Below the pieces are notes generated by a model that did no database searches, was not told the origin of the DNA, and saw only the letters and a program-made list of their open reading frames with translations. A DNA stretch of 57,605 nt, taken from Syntrophorhabdaceae bacterium (GTDB lineage: Bacteria; Desulfobacterota; Syntrophorhabdia; Syntrophorhabdales; Syntrophorhabdaceae). Of the stretch, positions 1 through 7,557 are shown one piece after another (within the stretch, counting starts at the first letter, position 1; the number at the start of each line of letters is the position of its first letter). The DNA lies in assembly GCA_028698615.1 (NCBI GenBank), contig JAQVWF010000005.1, forward strand, positions 55,354-112,958. Direction: 5' to 3'. The position numbers were made by a program, and so were the translations under genes.

Positions 1-118
1 GCCGGGCTTTCTTGATGCCATGCGGCAGAAAAATGCGCAGCTCAGGTATTATCAGGTTGAGAGTAAGGCCGTTATTGTGGAGTTTGTCGCAGTTGTTGTC
101 CTGCATGATAGGAGGATC
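1..118. other. left-edge leader of the DUF3300 gene
   Basis: The first 118 bases hold no gene I can support. An open frame continues upstream of the chosen DUF3300 start, but it lacks a ribosome binding site and would bury the signal peptide behind a long N-terminal extension. The GGAGG at 111-115 is the only clear translation signal. Confidence 0.5.
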
Positions 119-1336
119 ATGATGAATAGAGTTTTTGCACGAACGTTGATATGGATGCTCGTATTGTCCCTTGTCGTTCCCGCAGGGGTGTTCGCCCAGG
201 GTACGGGGACGTCGAAGCCCGTGTTCAAGCAGGAGGAACTGGAGCAGATACTGGCGCCGATCGCCCTTTATTCCGACGATCTTATCGCGCAGATACTGAT
301 GGCGTCGACATATCCTCTTGAGGTGGTGGAGGCAACGAGGTGGGTGAAAGCGAACCCCAATCTCAAGGGAAATCAATTGACATCTGCCCTGGAGAAACAG
401 AGATGGGACCCAAGCGTTAAATCCCTTGTGAACTTCCCTTCGGTGCTGACCATGATGAACGAGAAGCTTGACTGGACTCAAAAACTGGGAGATGTCTTCC
501 TCGCCCAGCAGAAGGATGTCATGAACACTGTCCAGAAGCTGAGGGCAAAGGCCCAGGCTTCGGGGAACCTGAAGACGACGAAAGAACAGAAGGTGGTCGT
601 GCAGGAGCAGTCAATCGTGATAGTGCCGGCAGACCCGCAGGTGATCTATGTGCCCACCTATAACCCGACGGTTGTTTACGGGGCGTGGCCCTATCCCGCC
701 TATCCTCCTTACTATTACTATCCGCCGGGATACACGGCGGGGGTGGCGGCATTCTCCTTTGCCGCAGGCGTGGCCGTGGGCGCGGCCTGGGGTTACGCAT
801 GGGGAGGATGCAACTGGAACCATGGTGACGTGAACGTGAACGTGAACAAGAACGTCAATGTCAATAACCAGATCAACAGAAACAACTACGCGAACAGGAT
901 ATCGACGAACCCCGGCGGCCACGGTGAATGGAAGCACGACCCCGATCACAGAAAGGGTGTTGCCTACCGGGACCAGGCAACAGGCGCAAAATATGGGCAG
1001 GCCCCGAGGTCCGGCGCCGATGCGAGAAAGGATTTCAGGGGCTATTCGCCTGATGCGAAGGGCATGCAGCCGCAGGCCGGCGGCCGCTCAGGAAGGGATG
1101 CCATGGGACAGGGAAGGTCACCATCAGCGGGCTCCCGGCCCGAGACCCCAAAATATGACCGCAGCGCCATGGAACGACAGGGGAGCGGCAATGCCTTTGA
1201 AGGGATGGATCGCGGCGGCGCGCAAACGAGGATGGAAAGTGAACGGGGCCGCTCCAGTCATGAGAGTATGTCCGGTCTTCGTTCCGGAGGGGCAAGGGAA
1301 TCAGGGGCCGGAGCCAGCCGCGGCCGTCGCCGTTAG
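119..1336 (+). CDS. DUF3300 family secreted protein
   Basis: This 405-residue protein matches what I know of the DUF3300 family: a cleavable signal peptide (hydrophobic stretch followed by AGVFAQ), then a segment with the typical APIALYSDDLIAQIL and YPLEVVEATRW motifs, then a Tyr/Pro-rich stretch (PAYPPYYYYPPGY) and a Gly/Ala-rich hydrophobic patch. The tail is low-complexity: NV/NN repeats followed by a long Gly/Arg/Ser-rich basic region ending in RGRRR. I chose the ATG at 119 because it sits close behind GGAGG and begins directly with the signal peptide. DUF3300 proteins are exported and of unknown function, and they often lie beside DUF2950 genes, as here. The envelope location is inferred; the molecular role is unknown. 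Confidence 0.85.
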   Translation: MMNRVFARTLIWMLVLSLVVPAGVFAQGTGTSKPVFKQEELEQILAPIALYSDDLIAQILMASTYPLEVVEATRWVKANPNLKGNQLTSALEKQRWDPSVKSLVNFPSVLTMMNEKLDWTQKLGDVFLAQQKDVMNTVQKLRAKAQASGNLKTTKEQKVVVQEQSIVIVPADPQVIYVPTYNPTVVYGAWPYPAYPPYYYYPPGYTAGVAAFSFAAGVAVGAAWGYAWGGCNWNHGDVNVNVNKNVNVNNQINRNNYANRISTNPGGHGEWKHDPDHRKGVAYRDQATGAKYGQAPRSGADARKDFRGYSPDAKGMQPQAGGRSGRDAMGQGRSPSAGSRPETPKYDRSAMERQGSGNAFEGMDRGGAQTRMESERGRSSHESMSGLRSGGARESGAGASRGRRR

Positions 1337-1388
1337 GCCCCGGAGGCTGGTATGAGGTGCATAGTAAACCCCACGAGGAGGAAAACGT

Positions 1389-2363
1389 ATGATCCGCGTT
1401 ATGAATAGAACAGAAATCATATCCATGCGAAGACTCGGCCGGGCGCTTGGCATCGCTGTCCTGTTTGCCGTCTTTCTGGCGGGAGCGGAAGCATTTGCCG
1501 CTCCGGCGAAACCGGTAAAGCAGTTGACCTTCGCTTCCGCCGACGAGGCGGTAAGGATACTTGCCGATGCCGCGAGGGCGAAGGATACGAAGGCGATGCT
1601 CGCGCTCTTCGGGCCGGAGGGAAAGGGTGTTGTCATCTCTCGCGATGAGGCTGTCAACACGGACCTCTTTGACCGCTTTGTCAAGGCCTACCAGGAAAAG
1701 AGCAGGATCGAGATGTCAACGGACAAGAAGGCGTTCCTCTACGTCGGCAACAACGAATGGCCCTTCCCCGTCCCCCTGGTCAGGAAAGGCGACAGGTGGT
1801 CTTTCGATACAAAGGACGGCAAGACCGAGATACTCCGCAGGAGGATAGGCAGGAACGAGCTCAATGCTGTTCAGGCGTGCCTTGCCTACGTCGATGCCCA
1901 AAAGGACTATGCGAGGATGGTCGGCCAGAAGGACGGCATGACGGAATACGCCCGCAAGTTCATGAGCGATCCGGGAACACGCAACGGGCTCTACTGGGAA
2001 ACCAGGGAGGGCGAGGAGCCGAGCCCCATGGGCCTTTTCATGGCAAGGGCAAGGAAGGAAGGCTACACGCCAAAGCAGGCAACGGGCAAGCCCGTTCCCT
2101 ACCATGGTTATTTCTACAGGATACTCAGCGCCCAGGGCAAGAATGCCCCCGGCGGTGCATATGACTATGTCGTGAAGGCCAGGATGATCGGCGGATTTGC
2201 CCTCGTCGCCCATCCGGCCCGGTACGGTATGACGGGAGTGATGACCTTCATCGTAAATCAGGATGGTGTTGTCTACGAGAAGGATCTTGGCAGAAATACG
2301 GGGAGAGCGGCGGGTTCCATAAAGGCCTTCGATCCCGACAATTCCTGGAAGAGGGTGCAATAG
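1389..2363 (+). CDS. DUF2950 family secreted protein
   Basis: This 324-residue protein carries an N-terminal signal segment (hydrophobic run ending in AEAFAAPA near residue 40) and the hallmarks of DUF2950: a FASADEAVRILADAARAKD start of the mature domain, WSFDTKDGKTEILRRRIGRNE in the middle, and a C-terminal FIVNQDGVVYEKDLG block. The start at 1389 has a strong GAGGAGG about 9 bases upstream; a second ATG a few codons in is possible. It lies 52 bases behind the DUF3300 gene on the same strand, a pairing seen in other Gram-negative genomes. Function is unknown; a periplasmic or envelope role is inferred from the signal peptide. Confidence 0.85.
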   Translation: MIRVMNRTEIISMRRLGRALGIAVLFAVFLAGAEAFAAPAKPVKQLTFASADEAVRILADAARAKDTKAMLALFGPEGKGVVISRDEAVNTDLFDRFVKAYQEKSRIEMSTDKKAFLYVGNNEWPFPVPLVRKGDRWSFDTKDGKTEILRRRIGRNELNAVQACLAYVDAQKDYARMVGQKDGMTEYARKFMSDPGTRNGLYWETREGEEPSPMGLFMARARKEGYTPKQATGKPVPYHGYFYRILSAQGKNAPGGAYDYVVKARMIGGFALVAHPARYGMTGVMTFIVNQDGVVYEKDLGRNTGRAAGSIKAFDPDNSWKRVQ

Positions 2364-2368
2364 CGAAG

Positions 2369-3313
2369 ATGAAGCAGGTGAAATTGAACAACGCGGACGA
2401 TGAAATATCGGCCATCATCCTGGGGACCTGGGCCATAGGCGGCAGCCACTGGGGGCCCTACGATGAGGCGAACGCCATGAGGGCCATAGAAAGCGCCATC
2501 GATAATGGAATTAATGCCATCGACACCGCCCCGGTATACGGAGACGGCCATGCGGAGTCACTCGTCGGCAAAGCGATCCGGGACATTCGGGACAAGATCT
2601 TCCTTGCGACGAAGTGCGGTCTCGACATATACAACCGCACCTATGAGCACAATCTCTCCGCTTCGTATATCGACAAGGACCTCCACGGGTCTCTGAAGCG
2701 TCTCAATACAGACTACATCGATCTGTACCAGTGTCACTGGCCGGATCCCCGAATCCCCATGGAAGAAACAATGTCCGCTCTCATGCGGTTCAGGGAGCAG
2801 GGGAAGATCCGTCACATCGGGGTGTCCAATTTCAGCGGACCACAACTCCAGGAGGCCCTGAGGCACGCACCGATCTTTTCCCTGCAGCCGCATTATTCTC
2901 TCCTGGAGAGGGGGGCAGAGAAGGACCTGCTCCCCATCTGCGTCGATAATAATATCAATGTGTTTTCCTATGGGTCCCTGGGTGCCGGAATGCTGACAGG
3001 GAAGTACCGCGTTTGCCCCCAATTCAAAAAGGGTGACGCCCGGTCATTCTTTTACCGCCATTTCAAGGCGAAATACTGGCAAAAGGTGCGCCACCTTGTT
3101 GACGAGGTGGAGGCAATGGCACAGCGCAAGTCCGCAACGGCGGCCGCCGTGGCGCTTTCGTGGCTCCTCGGGCAACCGGGGGTAAAGTCCGTGATCGTCG
3201 GTGCCCGTTCAGCCGCACAGGTCGTCGAGAACATATCCGGTGTACCCGTCGATCTGACAGAAGAGGATTTGCGGTTGCTCGATGCATCTTCCCGGGAGGT
3301 TTACACATCTTAA
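2369..3313 (+). CDS. aldo/keto reductase
   Basis: This 314-residue protein is an NAD(P)H-dependent aldo/keto reductase with a TIM-barrel fold. The catalytic tetrad can be placed: Asp in NAIDTAP, Tyr in VYGDGHAE, Lys in LATKCGL and His in YQCHWPD. The GVSNFS strand and the C-terminal SVIVGARSAAQVVEN cofactor-binding segment are also present, and the length is normal. It starts 5 bases after the DUF2950 stop, so it is probably co-transcribed with it, although the metabolic link is not obvious. The substrate cannot be read from the sequence; the motif set is closest to the general oxidoreductase branch of the family. Transcription probably ends at the hairpin about 50 bases downstream. Confidence 0.9.
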   Translation: MKQVKLNNADDEISAIILGTWAIGGSHWGPYDEANAMRAIESAIDNGINAIDTAPVYGDGHAESLVGKAIRDIRDKIFLATKCGLDIYNRTYEHNLSASYIDKDLHGSLKRLNTDYIDLYQCHWPDPRIPMEETMSALMRFREQGKIRHIGVSNFSGPQLQEALRHAPIFSLQPHYSLLERGAEKDLLPICVDNNINVFSYGSLGAGMLTGKYRVCPQFKKGDARSFFYRHFKAKYWQKVRHLVDEVEAMAQRKSATAAAVALSWLLGQPGVKSVIVGARSAAQVVENISGVPVDLTEEDLRLLDASSREVYTS

Positions 3314-3359
3314 GCGGACCGAGCAGGAAAGTCTGATCCTCCATATAATGTGATATCAC

Positions 3360-3389
3360 GGTGCCCCACCAGGAGGCACCTTTTTTTTT
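3360..3389 (+). terminator. rho-independent terminator after the aldo/keto reductase gene
   Basis: GGTGCC (3360-3365) pairs with GGCACC (3375-3380) around a 9-base loop, and nine T residues follow at once (3381-3389). The loop bases CC/GG may extend the stem with one bulged A. This is a textbook terminator for the plus-strand unit that ends at 3313. Confidence 0.85.
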
Positions 3390-3614
3390 GGAATGTCCGT
3401 CACGGCTCAATTCCCTTTTGAAATGTTCCCTTGTTGTATCGTGAGGTTTTGGCGCTCCCCGGCGCTGCGCCGTTACGAATTGTATCACAGCAGGCGATTC
3501 ACGGCTATGTCTCGCTTCGAAGAAACTGGCTTCGGGTTGAGGAAGTGATCAGCCCAGGATATATATGGGAAAGAGAAAAGAATATCCCGAAGAGCAAAAA
3601 GTACTTGTAATATG
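3390..3614. other. intergenic leader upstream of the iron locus
   Basis: Between the terminator and the iron operators lie about 225 bases with no coding signal I can support. A GC hairpin-like patch (GGCGCTGCGCC near 3455-3470) and an A-rich stretch near 3565-3605 are visible. The promoter of the iron operon probably lies at its right-hand end, but no convincing -35/-10 pair could be fixed. Confidence 0.4.
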
Positions 3615-3650
3615 GTTAGGAAAGAGGTAGAAAGTTAGGCGAGCCTAAGC
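3615..3650 (+). promoter_or_regulatory. DtxR/MntR-type iron operator before the regulator gene
   Basis: TTAGGCGAGCCTAA at 3635-3648 is an inverted repeat (arms TTAGG/CCTAA, 4-base centre) that resembles the DtxR/IdeR iron box. A second partial copy, GTTAGG at 3615-3620, lies exactly 19 bases upstream of the GTTAGG of the main site (3634-3639). The main site lies about 26 bases before the regulator start, a position suited to repression. Autoregulation by the adjacent DtxR-FeoA protein is inferred. Confidence 0.7.
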
Positions 3651-3674
3651 ACATTATTATTAGGGAGGACAAGT

Positions 3675-4433
3675 ATGACAGCAACGGAAACTCTGACAGC
3701 AAGCCTTGAAGATTACCTGGAGGCTATATTCCACATCATTACCGATAAGCATGCGGTGAAGCCGCGAGATATTGCGCGGCGGCTCAAGGTGAGCTATGCG
3801 TCCGTGACGGGTGCGCTTCGCTCGCTGGCAGAAAAGAAGCTGATCAATTACTCGCCCTATGATCTCATAACCCTCACGGAACAGGGAGAAGTGGCGGCCA
3901 AGGACGTTGTCAGGAGACACGAGGTGCTCCATGATTTTTTTGTTGAGGTGCTTGCGGTTCCTGATGCGGACGCGGACACGGCGGCATGCCTTATGGAACA
4001 TTCCATTCCGAAGGACATAGTGGAGAGGTTCGTGAGGTTCGTGGAGTTCGTGGAGACCTGTCCCCGTGGCGGACAGAAGTGGATAAAAGGCTTCGGGTAT
4101 CAGTGTGACCAAACGGATGCTCAGCAAAACTGTGAGAAATGCGTCTCTGCATGCCTTGAAGAGGTGAGGCAACGTGCCAGGCAAGGAGGTACAAAAGTAA
4201 TGGTATCGTCACGGTTGAAAGATTTAAAGCCCGGTCAGAAATGCAAGGTCGTGAAGGTTCGCGGACGGGGTGAGGCGGGTAGAAGGATACTGGAGATGGG
4301 TGTTACCCCTGGTTCAGTTATCGAGGTGGAACGTATAGCGCCATTGGGCGATCCGATTGACGTGAAGGTCAAGGGTTATCACCTGTCGCTGAGAAAGAAT
4401 GAAGCAGAAGGGATAGACGTTGAGCTTATCTGA
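3675..4433 (+). CDS. DtxR/MntR-family iron-dependent regulator fused to a FeoA domain
   Basis: This 252-residue protein has an N-terminal winged helix-turn-helix (residues about 8-70), a dimerisation/metal-binding domain (about 75-170) and a C-terminal FeoA/SH3-like domain (about 178-252). By alignment from memory with the known families, Asp13, Glu16 and His82 match MntR ligands, while Cys105, Glu108 and His109 match DtxR Cys102, Glu105 and His106. A Cys-rich insert follows (Cys129, 144, 153, 156, 160). It probably represses the feo genes when Fe(II) is plentiful. Two palindromic iron boxes flank it, one before itself and one before feoB, and feoA follows after 25 bases. GGGAGG precedes the ATG. 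The preferred metal cannot be proven from sequence, but the feo context argues for iron. Confidence 0.88.
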   Translation: MTATETLTASLEDYLEAIFHIITDKHAVKPRDIARRLKVSYASVTGALRSLAEKKLINYSPYDLITLTEQGEVAAKDVVRRHEVLHDFFVEVLAVPDADADTAACLMEHSIPKDIVERFVRFVEFVETCPRGGQKWIKGFGYQCDQTDAQQNCEKCVSACLEEVRQRARQGGTKVMVSSRLKDLKPGQKCKVVKVRGRGEAGRRILEMGVTPGSVIEVERIAPLGDPIDVKVKGYHLSLRKNEAEGIDVELI

Positions 4434-4458
4434 CGCTGAAGAGAGAAGGATTTAGTGG

Positions 4459-4683
4459 GTGCATGGAATGCCGCTCAGTGGTGTTGAAGCCGGGAAAAGG
4501 GTGTATATAGTCGCCGTGATCGCCGGACAGGGCCTTCAAGGGAGGCTGGCGGCAATGGGGTTGGTGCCGGGAGTCCCGGTGGACGTGATAGTAAACTCAA
4601 CGCATGGACCGTTCATAGTCGCCGTCAAAGGCAGCCGCGTTATACTGGGTCAGGGAATGGCCGGAAGAATAATCGTTGTATAA
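4459..4683 (+). CDS. feoA: ferrous iron transport protein A
   Basis: This 74-residue protein is a stand-alone FeoA, a small SH3-fold cytoplasmic partner that supports Fe(II) uptake through FeoB. The conserved pattern is clear: LSGVEAGKRVYIVAV, then RLAAMGLVPGVPVDVI, then FIVAVKGSRVILGQGMAGRI. I use the GTG at 4459 because GAGAAGGA lies 8 bases before it; an in-frame ATG at 4468 is the alternative. It sits between the regulator and feoB, but an operator palindrome separates it from feoB, so feoB may also have its own promoter. Confidence 0.88.
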   Translation: MHGMPLSGVEAGKRVYIVAVIAGQGLQGRLAAMGLVPGVPVDVIVNSTHGPFIVAVKGSRVILGQGMAGRIIVV

Positions 4684-4700
4684 AAAAATTTGCTGACGCG

Positions 4701-4734
4701 GTTAGGACTGCCTAACTTACTTGGCTCGCCCTAA
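4701..4734 (+). promoter_or_regulatory. iron operator before feoB, perfect palindrome plus a degenerate copy
   Basis: GTTAGGACTGCCTAAC at 4701-4716 is a perfect 6+6 palindrome of the DtxR-box type. TTGGCTCGCCCTAA at 4721-4734 resembles the same box and, read on the other strand (TTAGGGCGAGCCAA), closely matches the operator at 3635. Its phase is 19 bases from the first palindrome. The site lies just upstream of the feoB ribosome binding site, so the locus seems to have an internal, iron-regulated promoter between feoA and feoB. Confidence 0.7.
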
Positions 4735-4769
4735 TTACGTTGAGACACAGCAGGAGGACGATAAAGCTA

Positions 4770-6914
4770 ATGAAATCAAAAATCGTTGTGGCCCTCACCG
4801 GGAACCCCAATTCCGGGAAAACCACCATATTCAACAGTCTGACCGGTGCCAGGCAGCATGTCGGGAACTATCCCGGCGTAACCGTGGAGAGAAAAGAAGG
4901 CTATCGGCAACATGATGATCATGAGATCATGTTCGTCGACCTTCCGGGTACGTACAGCCTTACGGCGTATTCCGCCGAGGAACTGGTAGCCAGAAACTTT
5001 ATTATTGATGAGAAACCTGATGTGGTGGTGGACATCATCGATTCGTCAAATCTGGAGAGGAACCTTTACCTTGCTGTTCAGCTCATGGAAACAAGGGCGC
5101 CGCTCGTGCTTGCCTTCAACATGAGCGATGAGGCCCGTGTGCGGGGATATGAATTCGATCTTGAAAAGTTTTCGCAGTTTTTCAATGCGCCGGTAGTGAG
5201 GACCGTGGGACACAAAGGCGACGGCGTGGATGAATTGATGGATAAGATCGTTTCCATCGCATCAAGCGCAAACAATTCTCGGGACACGTATGACGTGAAT
5301 TACGGAGACGAAGTCGAGGAAGAGATTAGCAAGATCAAGCTTTTGCTCAGGAGTAATCCTTCCCTGACAGAGAAATATGGTGCACGCTGGTTGGCTGTAA
5401 AGCTTCTTGAAAATGACAGGGATGTCAGGGAAAAGGTTGCTTCCGAAGAAGTCGATGCTCAGTTGGCGAGAAGTTCCACCCATGTGGAAAAGATTCTGGG
5501 CGAACCCCCGGAGACCACTATTGCCAGCCGAAGATACGGATTCATCTCCGGTGCTTGCCAGGAGGCCGTGCATTCCAGCATTGAAGTGGTCCATACCGTT
5601 TCGGACAAGATAGATGCCGTCATCACCAACCGGGTTCTTGGTCTGCCCATCTTTCTCGGTTTCATGTACCTTGTTTTTTACCTGACGTTTACCCTGGGAG
5701 ATCCGCCCATGGGCTGGATCGAGAGCTCTTTTGGATGGATGGGAGCACGCGTCGGTGCTCTGTGGCCGGAAGGTTCGGAAAGCCTGCTGAGATCGCTGTT
5801 GGTCGACGGTATCATCGGAGGCGTTGGCGGCGTTATCGTCTTTCTGCCGAATATTCTCCTTCTGTTCTTTGCCATAGCAATCCTGGAGGACTCCGGCTAC
5901 ATGGCACGGGCGGCATTCATCATGGACCGCCTGATGCACGGGATAGGGCTTCACGGCAAGAGCTTCATCCCCATGCTCATCGGTTTCGGCTGTTCCGTTC
6001 CGGCGATCATGGCCACACGGATGCTGGAGAACAGGCGGGACAGATTGGTAACGATGCTCGTGGTCCCGTTGATGAGCTGCGGAGCGAGGCTTCCGATCTA
6101 CGCGCTCATAATCCCCGCGTTCTTTCCACAGGCATGGAACGCCCCGATGCTTTGGATCATATATGTCATAGGGATGCTTCTTGCCGTTGTGAGCGCGAAA
6201 ATCCTTCGCAGCACCATCTTCAAGGGCGAGTCCGTACCTTTCGTGATGGAACTTCCCCCGTACCGGATGCCGACTCTAAGGGGCGTCATGACCCATATGT
6301 GGCAGCGAGGCTGGCTTTACCTGAAGAAGGCCGGGACGATCATTCTCGGCATCTCCATAGTCCTGTGGGCGTTGACAACATTTCCGGGACTGCCGGAGGA
6401 CGAGGCAGGGCGGTTTGAGAAAGAGAAGCAGGCGGTGGAGGCGACCGCAACGGACGAGGAGACGAAGAAAGAGAAGATCGCGTCCATCGAAAACACGATA
6501 ACGGAGTCGTCTCTTCGCCACAGCATTACAGGAAGGATCGGCCATGGTATGGAGCGCATCCTTCGGCCCATGGGATTTGACTGGAAGATCGGTACGGCCC
6601 TGATCGGGGCATTTGCCGCCAAGGAAGTGTTTGTGGCCCAGATGGGCATAGTCCACAGCGTCGGCAAGGGGGCAGACGAAGGGTCTTCGGCGCTTCGGGA
6701 TAAATTGCGCGCGAACTACACGCCGCTCGTCGCGTTTTGCATCATGCTCTTCTGCCTCGTGAGCGCTCCCTGCATGGCTACGATCGCGGTGACGCGCAGG
6801 GAGAGCAATTCCTGGAGATGGGCACTTTTCCAGCTCGCGGGGCTTACGGTGATGGCGTGGATACTGACGGTGATCGTATTCCAGGCGGGCCGATTGCTTG
6901 GTATCGGTATGTGA
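4770..6914 (+). CDS. feoB: ferrous iron transporter FeoB
   Basis: This 714-residue inner-membrane protein imports Fe(II). The N-terminal GTPase domain shows G1 GNPNSGKTT, G3 DLPGTYSL and G4 NMSD, with the usual VGNYPGVTVE switch segment. A helical GDI-like spacer follows (residues about 165-275). The membrane domain begins near residue 285 and contains two gate-type halves (GGVGGVIVFLPNILLLFF and GTALIGAFAAKEVFVAQMG), with a charged Glu/Lys-rich cytoplasmic insert between them. I chose the ATG at 4770, after AGGAGG at 4752-4757 (spacing rather long, 12 bases); an upstream TTG at 4740 lacks a ribosome site. It is followed at once by a Cys-rich FeoB partner gene. Confidence 0.95.
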   Translation: MKSKIVVALTGNPNSGKTTIFNSLTGARQHVGNYPGVTVERKEGYRQHDDHEIMFVDLPGTYSLTAYSAEELVARNFIIDEKPDVVVDIIDSSNLERNLYLAVQLMETRAPLVLAFNMSDEARVRGYEFDLEKFSQFFNAPVVRTVGHKGDGVDELMDKIVSIASSANNSRDTYDVNYGDEVEEEISKIKLLLRSNPSLTEKYGARWLAVKLLENDRDVREKVASEEVDAQLARSSTHVEKILGEPPETTIASRRYGFISGACQEAVHSSIEVVHTVSDKIDAVITNRVLGLPIFLGFMYLVFYLTFTLGDPPMGWIESSFGWMGARVGALWPEGSESLLRSLLVDGIIGGVGGVIVFLPNILLLFFAIAILEDSGYMARAAFIMDRLMHGIGLHGKSFIPMLIGFGCSVPAIMATRMLENRRDRLVTMLVVPLMSCGARLPIYALIIPAFFPQAWNAPMLWIIYVIGMLLAVVSAKILRSTIFKGESVPFVMELPPYRMPTLRGVMTHMWQRGWLYLKKAGTIILGISIVLWALTTFPGLPEDEAGRFEKEKQAVEATATDEETKKEKIASIENTITESSLRHSITGRIGHGMERILRPMGFDWKIGTALIGAFAAKEVFVAQMGIVHSVGKGADEGSSALRDKLRANYTPLVAFCIMLFCLVSAPCMATIAVTRRESNSWRWALFQLAGLTVMAWILTVIVFQAGRLLGIGM

Positions 6915-6927
6915 GAGGGGGAGTTTC

Positions 6928-7092
6928 ATGGGTGAACCTTTTGGGGAATTGATCGTTGTTCTGGTGATCGTGGCTGCCGTGGTCGTTCTGGGTATCAGGG
7001 CCGTGTATCGTGTGCTGGCGGGTCAGAACTCAGGGAAGTGCGGCGAGTGCTCCTCATGCACGTGCCAGCGCACTGACAGGAAAACAGAATGA
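6928..7092 (+). CDS. FeoB-associated Cys-rich membrane protein
   Basis: This 54-residue protein has one N-terminal membrane helix (GELIVVLVIVAAVVVLGI) followed by a short cytoplasmic tail with CGECSSCTC. That is the pattern of the small FeoB-associated Cys-rich membrane family, which usually sits directly after feoB. The ATG at 6928 follows GAGAGGGGG and lies 13 bases behind the feoB stop, so the two are very likely translated from one message. Members may help feed or sense Fe(II) at the FeoB pore; this is family-level inference. Confidence 0.85.
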   Translation: MGEPFGELIVVLVIVAAVVVLGIRAVYRVLAGQNSGKCGECSSCTCQRTDRKTE

Positions 7093-7126
7093 AGAGTCTA
7101 TCTGGACAGACTATAAGGAGGTATCA

Positions 7127-7486
7127 ATGTGCGTTGCGTTAATTGGTGGAATGGACAGGCTGGAGCGGGACTATGAGACTGAAGCGCTGAGACATGGAGT
7201 GGAATTGAGGGTCTTTACCAAAACGAAGACGGGTCTGGTGACACGCCTCAAGGCCGTCGACGTGATGGTGATGTTCACCGGCAAGGTGTCGCATCAGTTG
7301 AGAAGGGAAGCGGTGAACGCCGCCAGGTCAAGGAGCATCCCTATGATCATGATCCATTCCTGCGGCGTATGCAGTTTGCGGGGATGTCTGCAGCGTCTTA
7401 TGGCATCAGAAAAAGGGGACGCCGGGCAGACCGGACCTGTGGATTCATGCCGGGGCAGATATTGCCGCCGCACCGCTGAAAGGTAG
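7127..7486 (+). CDS. DUF2325 domain-containing protein
   Basis: This 119-residue protein begins with VALIGGMDRLERDYETEA and contains VMFTGKVSHQLRREA and IPMIMIHSCGVCSLRGCL, which fit DUF2325. The ATG at 7127 lies 5 bases after AAGGAGG. Five Cys residues in the C-terminal half (CGVC, C, CRGRYC) could bind a metal. The gene closes the feo cluster, 34 bases behind the FeoB partner; DUF2325 genes are often found beside feo genes in this kind of bacterium. The function is unknown; a role in iron handling is inferred only from position and the Cys content. Confidence 0.75.
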   Translation: MCVALIGGMDRLERDYETEALRHGVELRVFTKTKTGLVTRLKAVDVMVMFTGKVSHQLRREAVNAARSRSIPMIMIHSCGVCSLRGCLQRLMASEKGDAGQTGPVDSCRGRYCRRTAER

Positions 7487-7557
7487 GTCGCGTGAACAAG
7501 GATTTAGATTTGTTAACTGATAAGAGTAATCTTCGACTAAGACATAAGGAGAGAGAC

